A stretch of 16,152 nucleotides of DNA from Oscillospiraceae bacterium (GTDB lineage: Bacteria > Bacillota > Clostridia > Oscillospirales > Acutalibacteraceae): contig JAISRF010000028.1 of assembly GCA_031273775.1 (NCBI GenBank), positions 1 through 16,152 on the forward strand, read 5' to 3'. Below are positions 1 to 7,810 of this stretch, one piece after another (the first letter of the stretch is position 1; the number at the start of each line of letters is the position of its first letter). A program made the position numbers and the translations under genes. The notes below the pieces were generated by a model. The model was not told the DNA's origin. It saw only the letters and a program-made list of their open reading frames with translations, and did not search any database.

Positions 1-7
1 CTCCTTT
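1..7 (-). promoter_or_regulatory. Shine-Dalgarno site of a gene starting left of the window
   Basis: Read on the minus strand these bases are AAAGGAG, a near-perfect ribosome binding site, placed at the very edge so that a start codon would fall a few bases outside the window. It lies downstream of mutL in the same direction, so a further gene of the mutSL operon is likely to begin there. In many Firmicutes miaA follows mutL, but nothing in the window identifies the gene. Confidence 0.45.
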
Positions 8-124
8 ATTTTACTTTAGAACCTGTATTCACAGCGACTCCCATTACAGCGTTTTGCGGTCACTTTGGCAATGATTTTTTTGCGCTGTTGTAACACAAAT
101 CACCAAAGTTCCGCAAACGTCCAA

Positions 125-2200
125 TCAAACCCGCCCAAACTGCTTTTCCAACTCCCCACGTAACAGCACAAACGCGGTGGGACGGCCGTGAGGGCAATTT
201 TTGGCAGTGCTGTTTTCTTCCAGCACCGCCTGAGCCAGCGGCAATAGTTCCTCATGTTTCAGCTTATTTCCCGCTTTTACCGCCGCGCGGCAGGCAACGG
301 AATGGTACAACCATTCCAAATTTGAAGCCTCCGCTCTGCCCTTGTGCGCTGAAAACCCTTCCGCAATCTCAATCAGCGCTCCTGACACATCGCCTCCGGC
401 AAGCACAAACGGAACGGCGCGCACCAAACACGCGCCCTGACCGAAATCCTCCAACTCAAAGCCCAGCGGTGCCAAAAGTCCCGCGTTTTGCAAGAGCGCG
501 GCATGCTCTTCCTTGGTCATGGTGACGGCGATCGGCGTTAACAGTTGCTGGGCATCGCCGTTTGCGCCGTCAAGCAGCCTTTCAAACAGCAACCTCTCGT
601 GAGCGGCGTGCTGGTCGATAAACACCAACCTTTCGCCGCATTCCACAATAATATAAGTAGAAAACGCTTCGCCGATTACGCGATACGGAACCGCTTCCTC
701 CTGCACGGCGGTTGGATAGGTTTCAGCCCAATCCTCAGTTAACCCGCTCAATTTAGGATTGGTATTGTCTTGCCGATTGGCGGCGGTTCCCGGCTCCGAC
801 GGCTTTTCCCGTTGTGCGTAAGCTTCCGGAGGCTCGTCGTTCTCTTCATCCTCATCCACGGTAATGTCTATATTCACGCGGGGTGAAAAGGCCGGAAAAG
901 CGCGGCCTGTCTGGGGCTTTTCCCGGCTGAGCTTCGAAGCGTCTGAAAGTTTATCCCCTATGTAATCGGAATTCACCGTGATTCCCGGCACGGCGTTTCC
1001 GGCAGGGTCGTTGAGGGTAAGCGGTTTATTAGGTTCCTCAATCCTTTTCCAAAACCCGGAAGTTCCCATACTCTGCTGTTTTGGCGTTGGTTCAACGGAC
1101 TTCGGCGCTTGCGGCGCCACTAACGCAACGGAGTTTTCATGCCAAGTTTCGCGGCCTGTTTGCCGCCCGTCCGTGTCTCCCTCATTGCTTTGCAAGACCG
1201 CCGCGCGAAACGTATTCCCCTGCTCCACCACCGGCTTGACCGCGCGGTAAACCGCATCGAAAATCCGGCGTTCATCGGCAAAACGCACTTCCAGCTTTGC
1301 CGGGTGAACATTAATGTCCGCTAGCTCGGCATTCAATTCAATATGTAACACCGCAGAGGGGAATTTCCCTGTCATCACAGTGCCCTTGAACGCCTGTTCC
1401 AGCGCGGCGCCCACGGTGCGGGACTTCACAAACCGCCCGTTCAGAAACTCAAACTGCATATTGCGGTTGGGCCGCGCTGCGGATGGCTTGCTCACAAACC
1501 CGGACACGCGGATTCCGTTTTGTTCATGCTCCACCGGGAGAAGGCTGTCCGCGAATTCACGCCCGAATACCGCATACACGGCACTCCACAGCTTGCCGTC
1601 GCCGGGGGAATTTAACACCTGTTTACCGTCCCGGATTAACCGAAACGCAACTTCCGGACGGGAAAGCGCCAGCCTGTCCAGAACACCCGCCACGGAGTTT
1701 CCCTCGGACACGTCTTTTTTCAAAAACTTCATGCGAGCCGGGGTGTTGTAAAATAAATCACGGACGATTACCGTGGTGCCAGTCGGACAGCCCGCTTCCT
1801 CAAGCAACGTTTCTTCTCCGCCTTCAATCACATACCGCGTACCCTCGCCGTCCGCGGCGGCGGTAAGCATTTCCACCCGCGCAACCGCCGCCACGGAAGC
1901 CAGTGCCTCACCACGGAAACCGAGGGTCAAAATCCGCGATAAATCGTCCTCACTGCCGATTTTGCTGGTGGCGTGAGGCAAAAAAGCAGTTCGCACTTCG
2001 TCGCGCCCAATACCGCATCCGTTGTCCGTCACCCGCATATATACCACGCCGCCGTTTTTGATTTCGGCGGTGACAGCCGTAGCGCCCGCATCCACGGCGT
2101 TCTCAAGTAACTCCTTGATGACGGAGGCGGGACGTTCCACCACTTCCCCCGCGGCGATTAGCTCCGCGATGTGTTTTGGCAAGATTTTTATTTCAGGCAT
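125..2200 (-). CDS. mutL: DNA mismatch repair endonuclease MutL
   Basis: MutL couples mismatch recognition by MutS to strand incision. The N-terminal GHKL ATPase is complete: the KELLEN motif holds the catalytic Glu (residue 30), DNGCGI holds Asp59, and GFRGEAL follows. A long variable linker (about residues 330-500) leads to the C-terminal dimerisation and nuclease domain. All endonuclease motifs are visible: DQHAAHERLLFE (from 529, matching DQHA-x2-E-x4-E), ACR (636-638), CPHGRP (669-674) and terminal FGR (688-690). QQLLTP (551-556) fits the QxxLxP clamp-binding pattern. The length, 691 residues, is normal. I chose the ATG at 2198-2200, because AGAGGTGA lies about six bases upstream and the protein then starts MPEIKIL as is usual. 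A GTG at 2207-2209 would add three residues. It follows mutS by 39 bases and is almost certainly cotranscribed. Nicking activity is inferred from the motifs; it implies methyl-independent repair, as in Bacillus. Confidence 0.97.
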   Translation of the reverse strand: MPEIKILPKHIAELIAAGEVVERPASVIKELLENAVDAGATAVTAEIKNGGVVYMRVTDNGCGIGRDEVRTAFLPHATSKIGSEDDLSRILTLGFRGEALASVAAVARVEMLTAAADGEGTRYVIEGGEETLLEEAGCPTGTTVIVRDLFYNTPARMKFLKKDVSEGNSVAGVLDRLALSRPEVAFRLIRDGKQVLNSPGDGKLWSAVYAVFGREFADSLLPVEHEQNGIRVSGFVSKPSAARPNRNMQFEFLNGRFVKSRTVGAALEQAFKGTVMTGKFPSAVLHIELNAELADINVHPAKLEVRFADERRIFDAVYRAVKPVVEQGNTFRAAVLQSNEGDTDGRQTGRETWHENSVALVAPQAPKSVEPTPKQQSMGTSGFWKRIEEPNKPLTLNDPAGNAVPGITVNSDYIGDKLSDASKLSREKPQTGRAFPAFSPRVNIDITVDEDEENDEPPEAYAQREKPSEPGTAANRQDNTNPKLSGLTEDWAETYPTAVQEEAVPYRVIGEAFSTYIIVECGERLVFIDQHAAHERLLFERLLDGANGDAQQLLTPIAVTMTKEEHAALLQNAGLLAPLGFELEDFGQGACLVRAVPFVLAGGDVSGALIEIAEGFSAHKGRAEASNLEWLYHSVACRAAVKAGNKLKHEELLPLAQAVLEENSTAKNCPHGRPTAFVLLRGELEKQFGRV

Positions 2201-2239
2201 GGCAATCACCTCTCGGTTTAACGTGAATATTTTATTGAC

Positions 2240-4849
2240 TCAGAGCAGTAAATCTTTTGCTTGGGCGCTTAGCTCGTGCAACACTCTCAGCGCCTCAATC
2301 GGCGTAATCACATTGATGTCCAGCGCCGCCAGACGCTGGATTATCGGGTTCTGAGTTCCGGCGAACAGACTGGTCTGGCCGCCTGGCATTTCTTTGGGCG
2401 CGGCAGCCGCGCCTTTAAACTTCACCGTCTCCCCCGCCTCCAGCGCGGAAAGAATCTGCTTGGCGCGGTTCACCACGGCGTCCGGAACACCCGCCAATTT
2501 AGCAACCTCAATGCCGTAACTGTCGTCCGCGCCGCCACGCACAATCCGGCGCAAAAAGGTAATTTCGTCCCCGCGCTTTTTCACGGCGATGTTGTAATTT
2601 TTCACGCCGTCAAGAATGCTCTCCAACTCGGTGAGCTCGTGGTAATGCGTAGCAAAGAGGGTTTTAGCCCCGAGCTTTTTCTTGTCGACGGTGTATTCGA
2701 GCACCGCCTGCGCAATCGACATGCCGTCGAAGGTGGACGTTCCCCGCCCGATTTCGTCCAAAATAACCAGGCTTTTAGCGGTGGCGTTTTTGATAATAGT
2801 TGCCACTTCATTCATCTCAACCATAAAGGTACTCTGCCCCGCCGCCAAATCGTCCGACGCACCCACCCGCGTGAACACCGCATCCACCACGCCGATATGC
2901 GCTTTTCCGGCCGGGACGAAAGAGCCAATCTGCGCCATAACGGCAATCACCGCGACCTGCCGGATGTAGGTGGATTTTCCCGCCATATTGGGGCCGGTGA
3001 TGATGGCACAGCGGTTGTCAACCCGGTCTAGTTCCGTGTCGTTCGGAACGAACGGAGCCTGTGAAATCGCCTCCACCACCGGGTGACGGCCATCCTTGAT
3101 GATGATTTTTCCATCCAACGCGATTTCCGGGCGCACGTAGCGGTTATCGGCGGCAACCAGAGCCAGCGAACACAGCACGTCCATCCGCGCGATTGCCTTG
3201 GCCGTCTGCTGAATGCGGGGCAGTTCTTTTGAAACCGCCTTGCGAACACCGTCAAACAAGTCATATTCCAGCGCGTACAGCTGCGCCTCGGCGCCCAGCA
3301 CCTTATCCTCCAACTCCTTCAAGGCCGGCGTAATGTACCGCTCGCAGTTGGTGAGTGTCTGGCGGCGGACATAATCGGGAGGCACCTCCGTTTTATTGCC
3401 GTTACTTATTTCTATGTAATACCCGAACACGCGATTGTAAGCGACTTTCAGGTTTTTGATGCCCGTCCGCGCGCGTTCAGCCGCTTCCAGTTCGGCCAAT
3501 ACCGACTTACTGTCGGTCATAATCAGCCGCAACTCGTCCACGCCGGGATTCGCGCCCGGTTTGATCAGGCCGCCCTCCCGCACGGAAATCGGCGGTTCCT
3601 CCGCGATGGTTTGTTCTATCAGCCGAGCGGTGTCTTCCAATGTGTCGCAGTGCCCGCAGAGCAAAATGAGCATGGGGCTTTCCGCCCCCGAGACCGCGTT
3701 TTTCACCTCCGGGAGCATTTGCAGCGTGTTGTAAAGTGAACGGAGTTCACGGGCGTTCGCCGTACCGTAGGTAATGCGAGTCATCAGACGTTCAAGGTCA
3801 AAAATGCCGGTCAGACTTTGCCGAAGGGAGTCCCGCATGGGCAGGTTTTCCAGGAGTTCCGCCACGGCGTCTTGCCGTTTGAGAATGGCGGCGGGGCTCA
3901 CAAGGGGCTTTTCGAGCCAGCTTTTGATTAGCCGTTTGCCCATGGCGGTCTGGGTTTTGTCCAGCACCCACAAAATCGACCCGCGCTTTTCGCGGGCGCG
4001 GAGGGTTTCCAGCAGTTCTAAATTCCGCATTGAAGACAGGTCAAGGTTCATAAACTGCGCGCCTGAATAATAATTCACGCGGTTTAGCGCGGTAATATTG
4101 CCGAGTTTGAGACTCTCCAGATAAAAAAGTGTTCCGGCCAGGGCAAGCGCGGGGGCTGAATCGGGCGCTAGACCCAGTTCAGACAGACAATCTTGCCCAA
4201 ACCGGGCGCTAATCAACCGCTGACATTCGTCCGGCGGCAGTTCCGGGGCTTGCGACATCACGCAGTTCAACCGATTTTTCAAAAACTCCGTGAGCTCGCC
4301 GTTATTTGCGGCAGCGTTCAAAAGCGCTTCACGCGGGGAATAACGCCCCAGCTCATTCAAAATTGGAAGCGCCTCCGCATGTGGAAAGTCTGTCAGGGAC
4401 AGCTCACCCGTGGAAATATCGACAAAGCAGAGCCCGGACGCTTGCTCTAACACATAAACCGCGCACAGATAATTGTTGCTGGCGCTGTCAAGCATACAGT
4501 CCTCAATCACCGTGCCGGGGGAAATGACGCGGGTGACCTCGCGTTTGACAATACCTTTAGCCAGTTGAGGGTCTTCCATCTGATCACAGATTGCCACGCG
4601 GAAGCCCTTTTCCATCAACCGCGCGATATAGCTTTCCACGCTGTGGTAAGGTACGCCGCACATCGGCACGGTTTCGTTATTGCCGCTTTTTTTCCTGGTC
4701 AAGGTGAGGTCAAGCGCTTTGGAAGCGGTGAGCGCGTCTTCTTTGAACATTTCGTAGAAGTCGCCGCACCGAAAAAACAGAAGCTTATCCGGGTACTGGG
4801 ACTTGATTTGGTCGTATTGAATAATCATGGGCGACGCGGCATTTGACAT
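2240..4849 (-). CDS. mutS: DNA mismatch repair ATPase MutS
   Basis: MutS binds base mismatches and small loops as a dimer and recruits MutL. The mismatch-wedge motif GDFYEMF near the N-terminus contains the Phe-x-Glu pair (Phe31, Glu33). The ABC-type ATPase has Walker A GPNMAGKST (619-627), Walker B ending LVILDE (Asp698, Glu699) and the GRGTSTFDG signature. The His of FATHYHE follows. QTSLF at 825-829, in the linker before the C-terminal helical segment, resembles the QxxLF sliding-clamp-binding peptide of other MutS proteins. The 869-residue length is typical for MutS1. The start is an ATG preceded by AGGAG with an 11-base spacer. An in-frame TAA lies one codon upstream, so no N-terminal extension is possible. 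The gene sits between a small ORF and mutL on the same strand. No separate promoter is evident, so transcription from 5396-5424 is likely. Confidence 0.98.
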   Translation of the reverse strand: MSNAASPMIIQYDQIKSQYPDKLLFFRCGDFYEMFKEDALTASKALDLTLTRKKSGNNETVPMCGVPYHSVESYIARLMEKGFRVAICDQMEDPQLAKGIVKREVTRVISPGTVIEDCMLDSASNNYLCAVYVLEQASGLCFVDISTGELSLTDFPHAEALPILNELGRYSPREALLNAAANNGELTEFLKNRLNCVMSQAPELPPDECQRLISARFGQDCLSELGLAPDSAPALALAGTLFYLESLKLGNITALNRVNYYSGAQFMNLDLSSMRNLELLETLRAREKRGSILWVLDKTQTAMGKRLIKSWLEKPLVSPAAILKRQDAVAELLENLPMRDSLRQSLTGIFDLERLMTRITYGTANARELRSLYNTLQMLPEVKNAVSGAESPMLILLCGHCDTLEDTARLIEQTIAEEPPISVREGGLIKPGANPGVDELRLIMTDSKSVLAELEAAERARTGIKNLKVAYNRVFGYYIEISNGNKTEVPPDYVRRQTLTNCERYITPALKELEDKVLGAEAQLYALEYDLFDGVRKAVSKELPRIQQTAKAIARMDVLCSLALVAADNRYVRPEIALDGKIIIKDGRHPVVEAISQAPFVPNDTELDRVDNRCAIITGPNMAGKSTYIRQVAVIAVMAQIGSFVPAGKAHIGVVDAVFTRVGASDDLAAGQSTFMVEMNEVATIIKNATAKSLVILDEIGRGTSTFDGMSIAQAVLEYTVDKKKLGAKTLFATHYHELTELESILDGVKNYNIAVKKRGDEITFLRRIVRGGADDSYGIEVAKLAGVPDAVVNRAKQILSALEAGETVKFKGAAAAPKEMPGGQTSLFAGTQNPIIQRLAALDINVITPIEALRVLHELSAQAKDLLL

Positions 4850-4852
4850 ACT

Positions 4853-4951
4853 TTACTTAGCTCCTATTGCGATTTTATTCTGTGTAAGACGCTGTTTTTC
4901 CGAGTGTATATATTGACGAAGCAATTCGTAAACATCGGCAATAAGCAGCAT
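4853..4951 (-). CDS. Possible 32-residue protein upstream of mutS
   Basis: Between the coiled-coil gene and mutS the minus strand holds an open frame whose first ATG (4949-4951) gives a 32-residue peptide beginning MLLIADVYELL and ending in a basic, polar tail. The frame is open back to a TAA just inside the end of the coiled-coil gene. The upstream codons would encode a hydrophobic stretch with FFWIAMLLIA, like one membrane helix followed by an amphipathic segment. The stop TAA is one codon before the mutS ATG and in the same frame. There is no clear Shine-Dalgarno site for the ATG. It could be a small membrane protein with a non-ATG start, a remnant of a longer gene, or chance. Function is unknown. 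Confidence 0.25.
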   Translation of the reverse strand: MLLIADVYELLRQYIHSEKQRLTQNKIAIGAK

Positions 4952-4994
4952 CGCAATCCAGAAAAAAATTACCCGGTCGAAGGCGGTTAAAGAG

Positions 4995-5372
4995 TCAAAC
5001 CTTTACTACCTGTTCCAACGCCCATATGCGATTACCGTGGTTTTCCAGCTTGCTTTCGTGTTTGTCAATCTGCCTGTTTCGCTCTTGCCAACCGCTGATT
5101 CCCTCACTGATGAAATTCAGCTTTTTAAGGTGAACGTTTTCAATAATCACAAGCTGACCGCGCACAAAACTCACGTCCTCTTCCACTTTGCTTAAGCGTT
5201 TGTCCATCTTGTCGATCCGCTCGTCCATTTTGTCGAGCCGGGTTTCAATCTTGTCGATCCGCTCGTCCATCTTGTCGATCCGGCTTTCAATCTTGTCAAG
5301 CCGGGTTTCAATCTTGCAAATATGGTCTCCCATGTTTTCAAGCAAACTGAGGATTTTTTCTTCGTTGTTCAT
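4995..5372 (-). CDS. Heptad-repeat coiled-coil protein of unknown function
   Basis: A 125-residue acidic and basic protein with no Cys and no signal peptide or membrane segment, so probably cytoplasmic. Residues 20-68 are seven consecutive seven-residue units that each begin with Lys (patterns KIETRLD, KMDERID, KIESRID, KMDKRLS, KVEEDVS). Hydrophobic residues fall at heptad a/d spacing, as expected for a long coiled coil. The C-terminal part (70-125) is less regular, with a possible second helix. The ATG is preceded by GAGGGAG at good spacing and by a strong promoter at 5396-5424. It is the first gene of the minus-strand block ahead of mutS. Similar short coiled-coil proteins are common in Firmicutes and are usually uncharacterised. 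I do not recognise a specific family, and a role in mismatch repair should not be assumed. Confidence 0.8.
   Translation of the reverse strand: MNNEEKILSLLENMGDHICKIETRLDKIESRIDKMDERIDKIETRLDKMDERIDKMDKRLSKVEEDVSFVRGQLVIIENVHLKKLNFISEGISGWQERNRQIDKHESKLENHGNRIWALEQVVKV
5169..5315 (-). repeat. Seven imperfect 21-bp tandem repeats within the coiled-coil gene
   Basis: The DNA encoding residues 20-68 of the coiled-coil protein repeats with a 21-base period. On the plus strand the recurrent cores are CTTGTCGATCCG, CTCGTCCAT and TTTCAATCTTGTC. Units differ from each other, but two alternating types (KIETRLDK and KMDERIDK) recur nearly identically, which suggests growth by unit duplication. Because 21 is a multiple of three, gain or loss of units keeps the frame and only changes rod length. 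Confidence 0.8.
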
Positions 5373-5395
5373 TTCGTCACTCCCTCTGTTTTTTA

Positions 5396-5424
5396 ATCAT
5401 AACATAGGCAATCTTATTCTGCAA
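5396..5424 (-). promoter_or_regulatory. Sigma-A-type promoter for the coiled-coil / mutSL block
   Basis: On the minus strand: -35 TTGCAG (5419-5424), a 17-base spacer, and -10 TATGAT (5396-5401). A TG one base before the -10 gives an extended -10 element. It lies about 24 bases upstream of the coiled-coil gene's start codon. It is the only good promoter seen upstream of mutS, so it probably drives the whole block, though readthrough is inferred. Confidence 0.7.
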
Positions 5425-5558
5425 GTGGATTTTGAAAAGAATAATTTCATTTCGGTCCATTTTCGGGAGATTGACAGAATCAAACTTTCACTATCATAAA
5501 CCGCAGTCAAAAAGATTGCCGGTTTCATGCTTCAGCTCTGGATCAAAAATAATAATGC

Positions 5559-5587
5559 TTGACCGCGCGGAGTTTTTATTGTAGAAT
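5559..5587 (+). promoter_or_regulatory. Sigma-A-type promoter for the propeller-like protein / flavoprotein pair
   Basis: -35 TTGACC (5559-5564), exactly 17 bases of spacer, and -10 TAGAAT (5582-5587). It lies 29 bases before the TTG start at 5617 and diverges from the promoter at 5396-5424. The stretch between the two promoters (5425-5558) shows no ORF or clear hairpin. Confidence 0.75.
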
Positions 5588-5616
5588 AATCATGTAATGA
5601 ATACTTTAGAGGTTGA

Positions 5617-6297
5617 TTGAGCTTGAAGAGGCTGTACGCAAAGGGCGCCATACACATGCTACCTGCTAATAATGACGGATTTATCTTCGCGGCCATGCAA
5701 AGCGCGTACGAAGATAAAGTGGTCGTTTCATATAAACTGTTTTCTTTTGAAACCGGTGCGGTTTCGCCCGTGACCCGGAGTGTTTATCTGCTGGCGAAAT
5801 TCGGCAACAATTTCAAGGTGTTTGAACGTCAAGTCAAGGACTACCTGAACTGCAAGGTGCTGCAGACGGCGGACAGGAAATCTTTTGTGTTTTTCCCCAA
5901 CGGAGACGCCGCCGCTTACGATTCCGAAGCCGGAACGCTGTGGAGCGGTTCGCTCATATATAAGGAAAAAGGCCCGGCGGACGGGATAATTTCCGGAAGG
6001 CAACTGTGGTGTTCATTCCCGGAAAGCGATTCCGTGGTGAGATATAACATCCGCACTATGCGCGAGGAACTGCGGATTGGCGGCGGTAAAACCCCCGCCT
6101 TCTCTCAACCGGAGGGACTGTGGCTGATTAACGATTCCCTGCTTGTTTGTAACGCGGGCACCTGCCGAATCCGTGAAATCAACATCAACGCGTACACCGT
6201 ACAGGATTACGCCGTGTTTGAAGAACCGGTTCACCAATATATTAAGGTGAATTCCAACGAGATTGTGCTTCTGGATTCCGGCATTTACCGACTATGA
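5617..6297 (+). CDS. Unrecognised protein, possibly beta-propeller-like
   Basis: A 226-residue protein with no signal peptide or membrane helix. It contains several segments where short beta-like stretches alternate with turns (for example VLQTADRKSFVFFPNGDAAAYD, then LWCSFPESDSVVRYNIRT, PEGLWLINDSLLVCNAG and NSNEIVLLDSGIYRL). Such lines of 'state, place, link to value' recall partial NHL/WD-like propeller blades, but I do not recognise a family and this is inference. The proposed start is TTG at 5617, four bases after AGAGG; a second TTG at 5623 would have ten bases of spacing and is equally possible. The gene follows a near-consensus promoter. Its TGA overlaps the ATG of the flavoprotein gene (ATGA), so the two are likely translationally coupled and may act together. 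Confidence 0.75.
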   Translation: MSLKRLYAKGAIHMLPANNDGFIFAAMQSAYEDKVVVSYKLFSFETGAVSPVTRSVYLLAKFGNNFKVFERQVKDYLNCKVLQTADRKSFVFFPNGDAAAYDSEAGTLWSGSLIYKEKGPADGIISGRQLWCSFPESDSVVRYNIRTMREELRIGGGKTPAFSQPEGLWLINDSLLVCNAGTCRIREININAYTVQDYAVFEEPVHQYIKVNSNEIVLLDSGIYRL

Positions 6298-7577
6298 GTT
6301 TGAATATCGCCATCATCGGGGGCGGAGCTTCCGGTTTGATTGCCGCCGTTTCGGCCGCGCGGACGGGCGCGCGTGTCACTGTTTTTGAACGATTGCCCCG
6401 AATGGGCAAAAAACTTCTTGCCACCGGCAACGGTCGTTGTAATTTGAGCAACGCGCGCGCGTCCGCAGATAATCTTTGGGCTTATCACGGAGCCGATATT
6501 GAATTTGCGGTGCCCGCTTTGAATCGTTTTTCTCCGTGTGATACGGTGGCCTTTTTTGAAGGCTTGGGCGTTTTATGCCGCGTGGAAGCCCAAGGGAGAA
6601 TGTATCCCGCATGCGGGCAGGCATCCGCGGTGCTGGACGCGTTAAGGTTTGAATGTGAGAGGTTAGGCGTACGGGTTTTGACGGACACCGAGGTTACGGG
6701 GATTCAAGCTGCGGAACCGGGGCAAGAATCGGACGCTCCCCGATTTCTGCTGCAAATGGCCGATTCCCGGCCAGACACAGAGGTCTTCCCCTACGCCGAC
6801 CGTGTGATTATCGCCTCAGGCGGGAAATCCGCAAAGGAACACGGCTCAAACGGTTCCGGGTTTGTGCTTTTGGAAGATCTGGGGCACAAAATTACACTCC
6901 TCTCCCCTGCCCTTGCGCCCATTAAAACGCAAACGGATTTTGTTCGACAACTCCGGGGCGTTCGGGTTTGCGCCGTGGTTACGCTTGTTAATAACGGCAA
7001 AAACGCGGAGATCCGGCACGGTGAAATACTTTTTACGGAATACGGCGTTTCCGGTATTCCGGCCATGCAACTTTCACGGTATGTTTCGAAAATCGGCTGT
7101 GTTTTGGTGTTGGACTTGCTGCCGGATTTTGCGCTTGAGCGTTTGCTTTCCTCCGCCGCTGAACTTCTCTCACACGCCGGAGACGAAAGCGCTTCCCGGT
7201 TGCTTGCCGGATTTTTGGGCAGACGGCTTGCCGAAGCTGTTTTAAAAAGATTTGGCCATTCTCCGGAAACGCCCGCGAAAGATATTGATATTCCGGCGTT
7301 TTTCCGTCTGGCAAAGGCTTTGCCGCTGGAAGTGACAGGCACCGCCGGGTTCGGCGCTTCGCAGGTTACGGCGGGCGGGGCGGACACCTCCCAGTTCAAC
7401 CCGCAAACCATGGAATCACGCTTGTGCAAAGGGCTGTATGCCTGCGGCGAGGTTTTGGACATAGACGGCGATTGCGGCGGATATAATTTACAGTGGGCAT
7501 GGTCAAGCGGACGGCTCGCCGCACAAAGCGCCGCGGATTCAGTTGACAGTTATATTTTTACTACGGCAAAAATCTGA
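6294..7577 (+). CDS. NAD(P)/FAD-dependent oxidoreductase, HI0933/BaiN-like family
   Basis: A 427-residue flavoprotein with a Rossmann dinucleotide-binding motif GGGASG (residues 9-14), followed by the family hallmark GKKLLATGNGRCNLSN (about 39-54). Near the C-terminus it has VTAGGADTSQFNPQTMES, then GLYACGEVLDIDGDCGGYNLQWAWSSG, which forms the second FAD contact in this family (COG2081, TIGR00275). Length is normal. The family is widespread. Its general physiological substrate is not settled; BaiN of gut clostridia has been linked to bile-acid metabolism, but family membership alone does not show that here. The ATG overlaps the upstream stop by ATGA. The last codons include AGTTGACAGTT, similar to the heptamer repeats found elsewhere in the window, and the tail after the conserved WSSGRLAAQSA may be altered by it. 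Confidence 0.93.
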   Translation: MSLNIAIIGGGASGLIAAVSAARTGARVTVFERLPRMGKKLLATGNGRCNLSNARASADNLWAYHGADIEFAVPALNRFSPCDTVAFFEGLGVLCRVEAQGRMYPACGQASAVLDALRFECERLGVRVLTDTEVTGIQAAEPGQESDAPRFLLQMADSRPDTEVFPYADRVIIASGGKSAKEHGSNGSGFVLLEDLGHKITLLSPALAPIKTQTDFVRQLRGVRVCAVVTLVNNGKNAEIRHGEILFTEYGVSGIPAMQLSRYVSKIGCVLVLDLLPDFALERLLSSAAELLSHAGDESASRLLAGFLGRRLAEAVLKRFGHSPETPAKDIDIPAFFRLAKALPLEVTGTAGFGASQVTAGGADTSQFNPQTMESRLCKGLYACGEVLDIDGDCGGYNLQWAWSSGRLAAQSAADSVDSYIFTTAKI

Positions 7578-7607
7578 TTTAAAACTGCCGCGAAACGGCA
7601 CAATTGA

Positions 7608-7793
7608 TATGAGGATTACGTTCACAACGAGGGCAACACCTTCGCGCATATCAAATCCAGCGTAATGGGTAACCAACTGTTCCTCATCATCAGCGGAGCG
7701 TGGCCGCTTTTGGGGCCGTGGCAGGCGGTCTATTTCTGCGAATTTGACGGTCCCCACGAGCGAAGATACTACGTTAAGATAGTTGAAAACTGA
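7608..7793 (+). pseudogene. Coding-like remnant or small protein upstream of the calcium ATPase
   Basis: Between the flavoprotein gene and the ATPase one plus-strand frame is open for 61 codons after a TGA, and its translation looks protein-like rather than random (YEDYVHNEGNTFAHIKSS, then a hydrophobic, Trp-rich stretch, then CEFDGPHERRYYVKIVEN). The first ATG is internal (7665-7667) and would give 42 residues, with no Shine-Dalgarno site. The lack of a start for the more polar upstream part suggests the 3' end of a decayed gene. A 5-bp hairpin (TGCCG-CGAAA-CGGCA) lies just upstream, at about 7583-7597. It could still be a small translated protein. I do not recognise the family. Confidence 0.4.
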
Positions 7794-7810
7794 GAGTGGA
7801 GGAAAAAAAT

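Noticed and set aside
2276..3031. Long plus-strand frame opposite mutS (251 codons)
   Set aside because: It is antisense to the MutS ATPase domain, whose motifs are intact, and its translation is Arg/His-rich low-similarity sequence typical of a shadow frame in GC-rich DNA.
4916..4929. ACGAA-GCAA-TTCGT inverted repeat before mutS
   Set aside because: Arms of five bases within a possible coding frame, with no nearby promoter; too weak to call an operator.
5169..5315. CRISPR-like periodic repeats
   Set aside because: The period is 21 bases with no unique spacers and the repeat translates to a clean heptad coiled coil.
6791..7462. Minus-strand frame of 223 codons in the flavoprotein gene
   Set aside because: Ser-rich composition and complete overlap with a well-conserved flavoprotein make it a shadow frame. 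The same holds for the 229- and 196-codon frames opposite the ATPase.
7578..7810. yybP-ykoY manganese riboswitch ahead of the P-type ATPase
   Set aside because: Such riboswitches often precede this ATPase class, but I could not find the conserved loops, and much of the leader looks coding.
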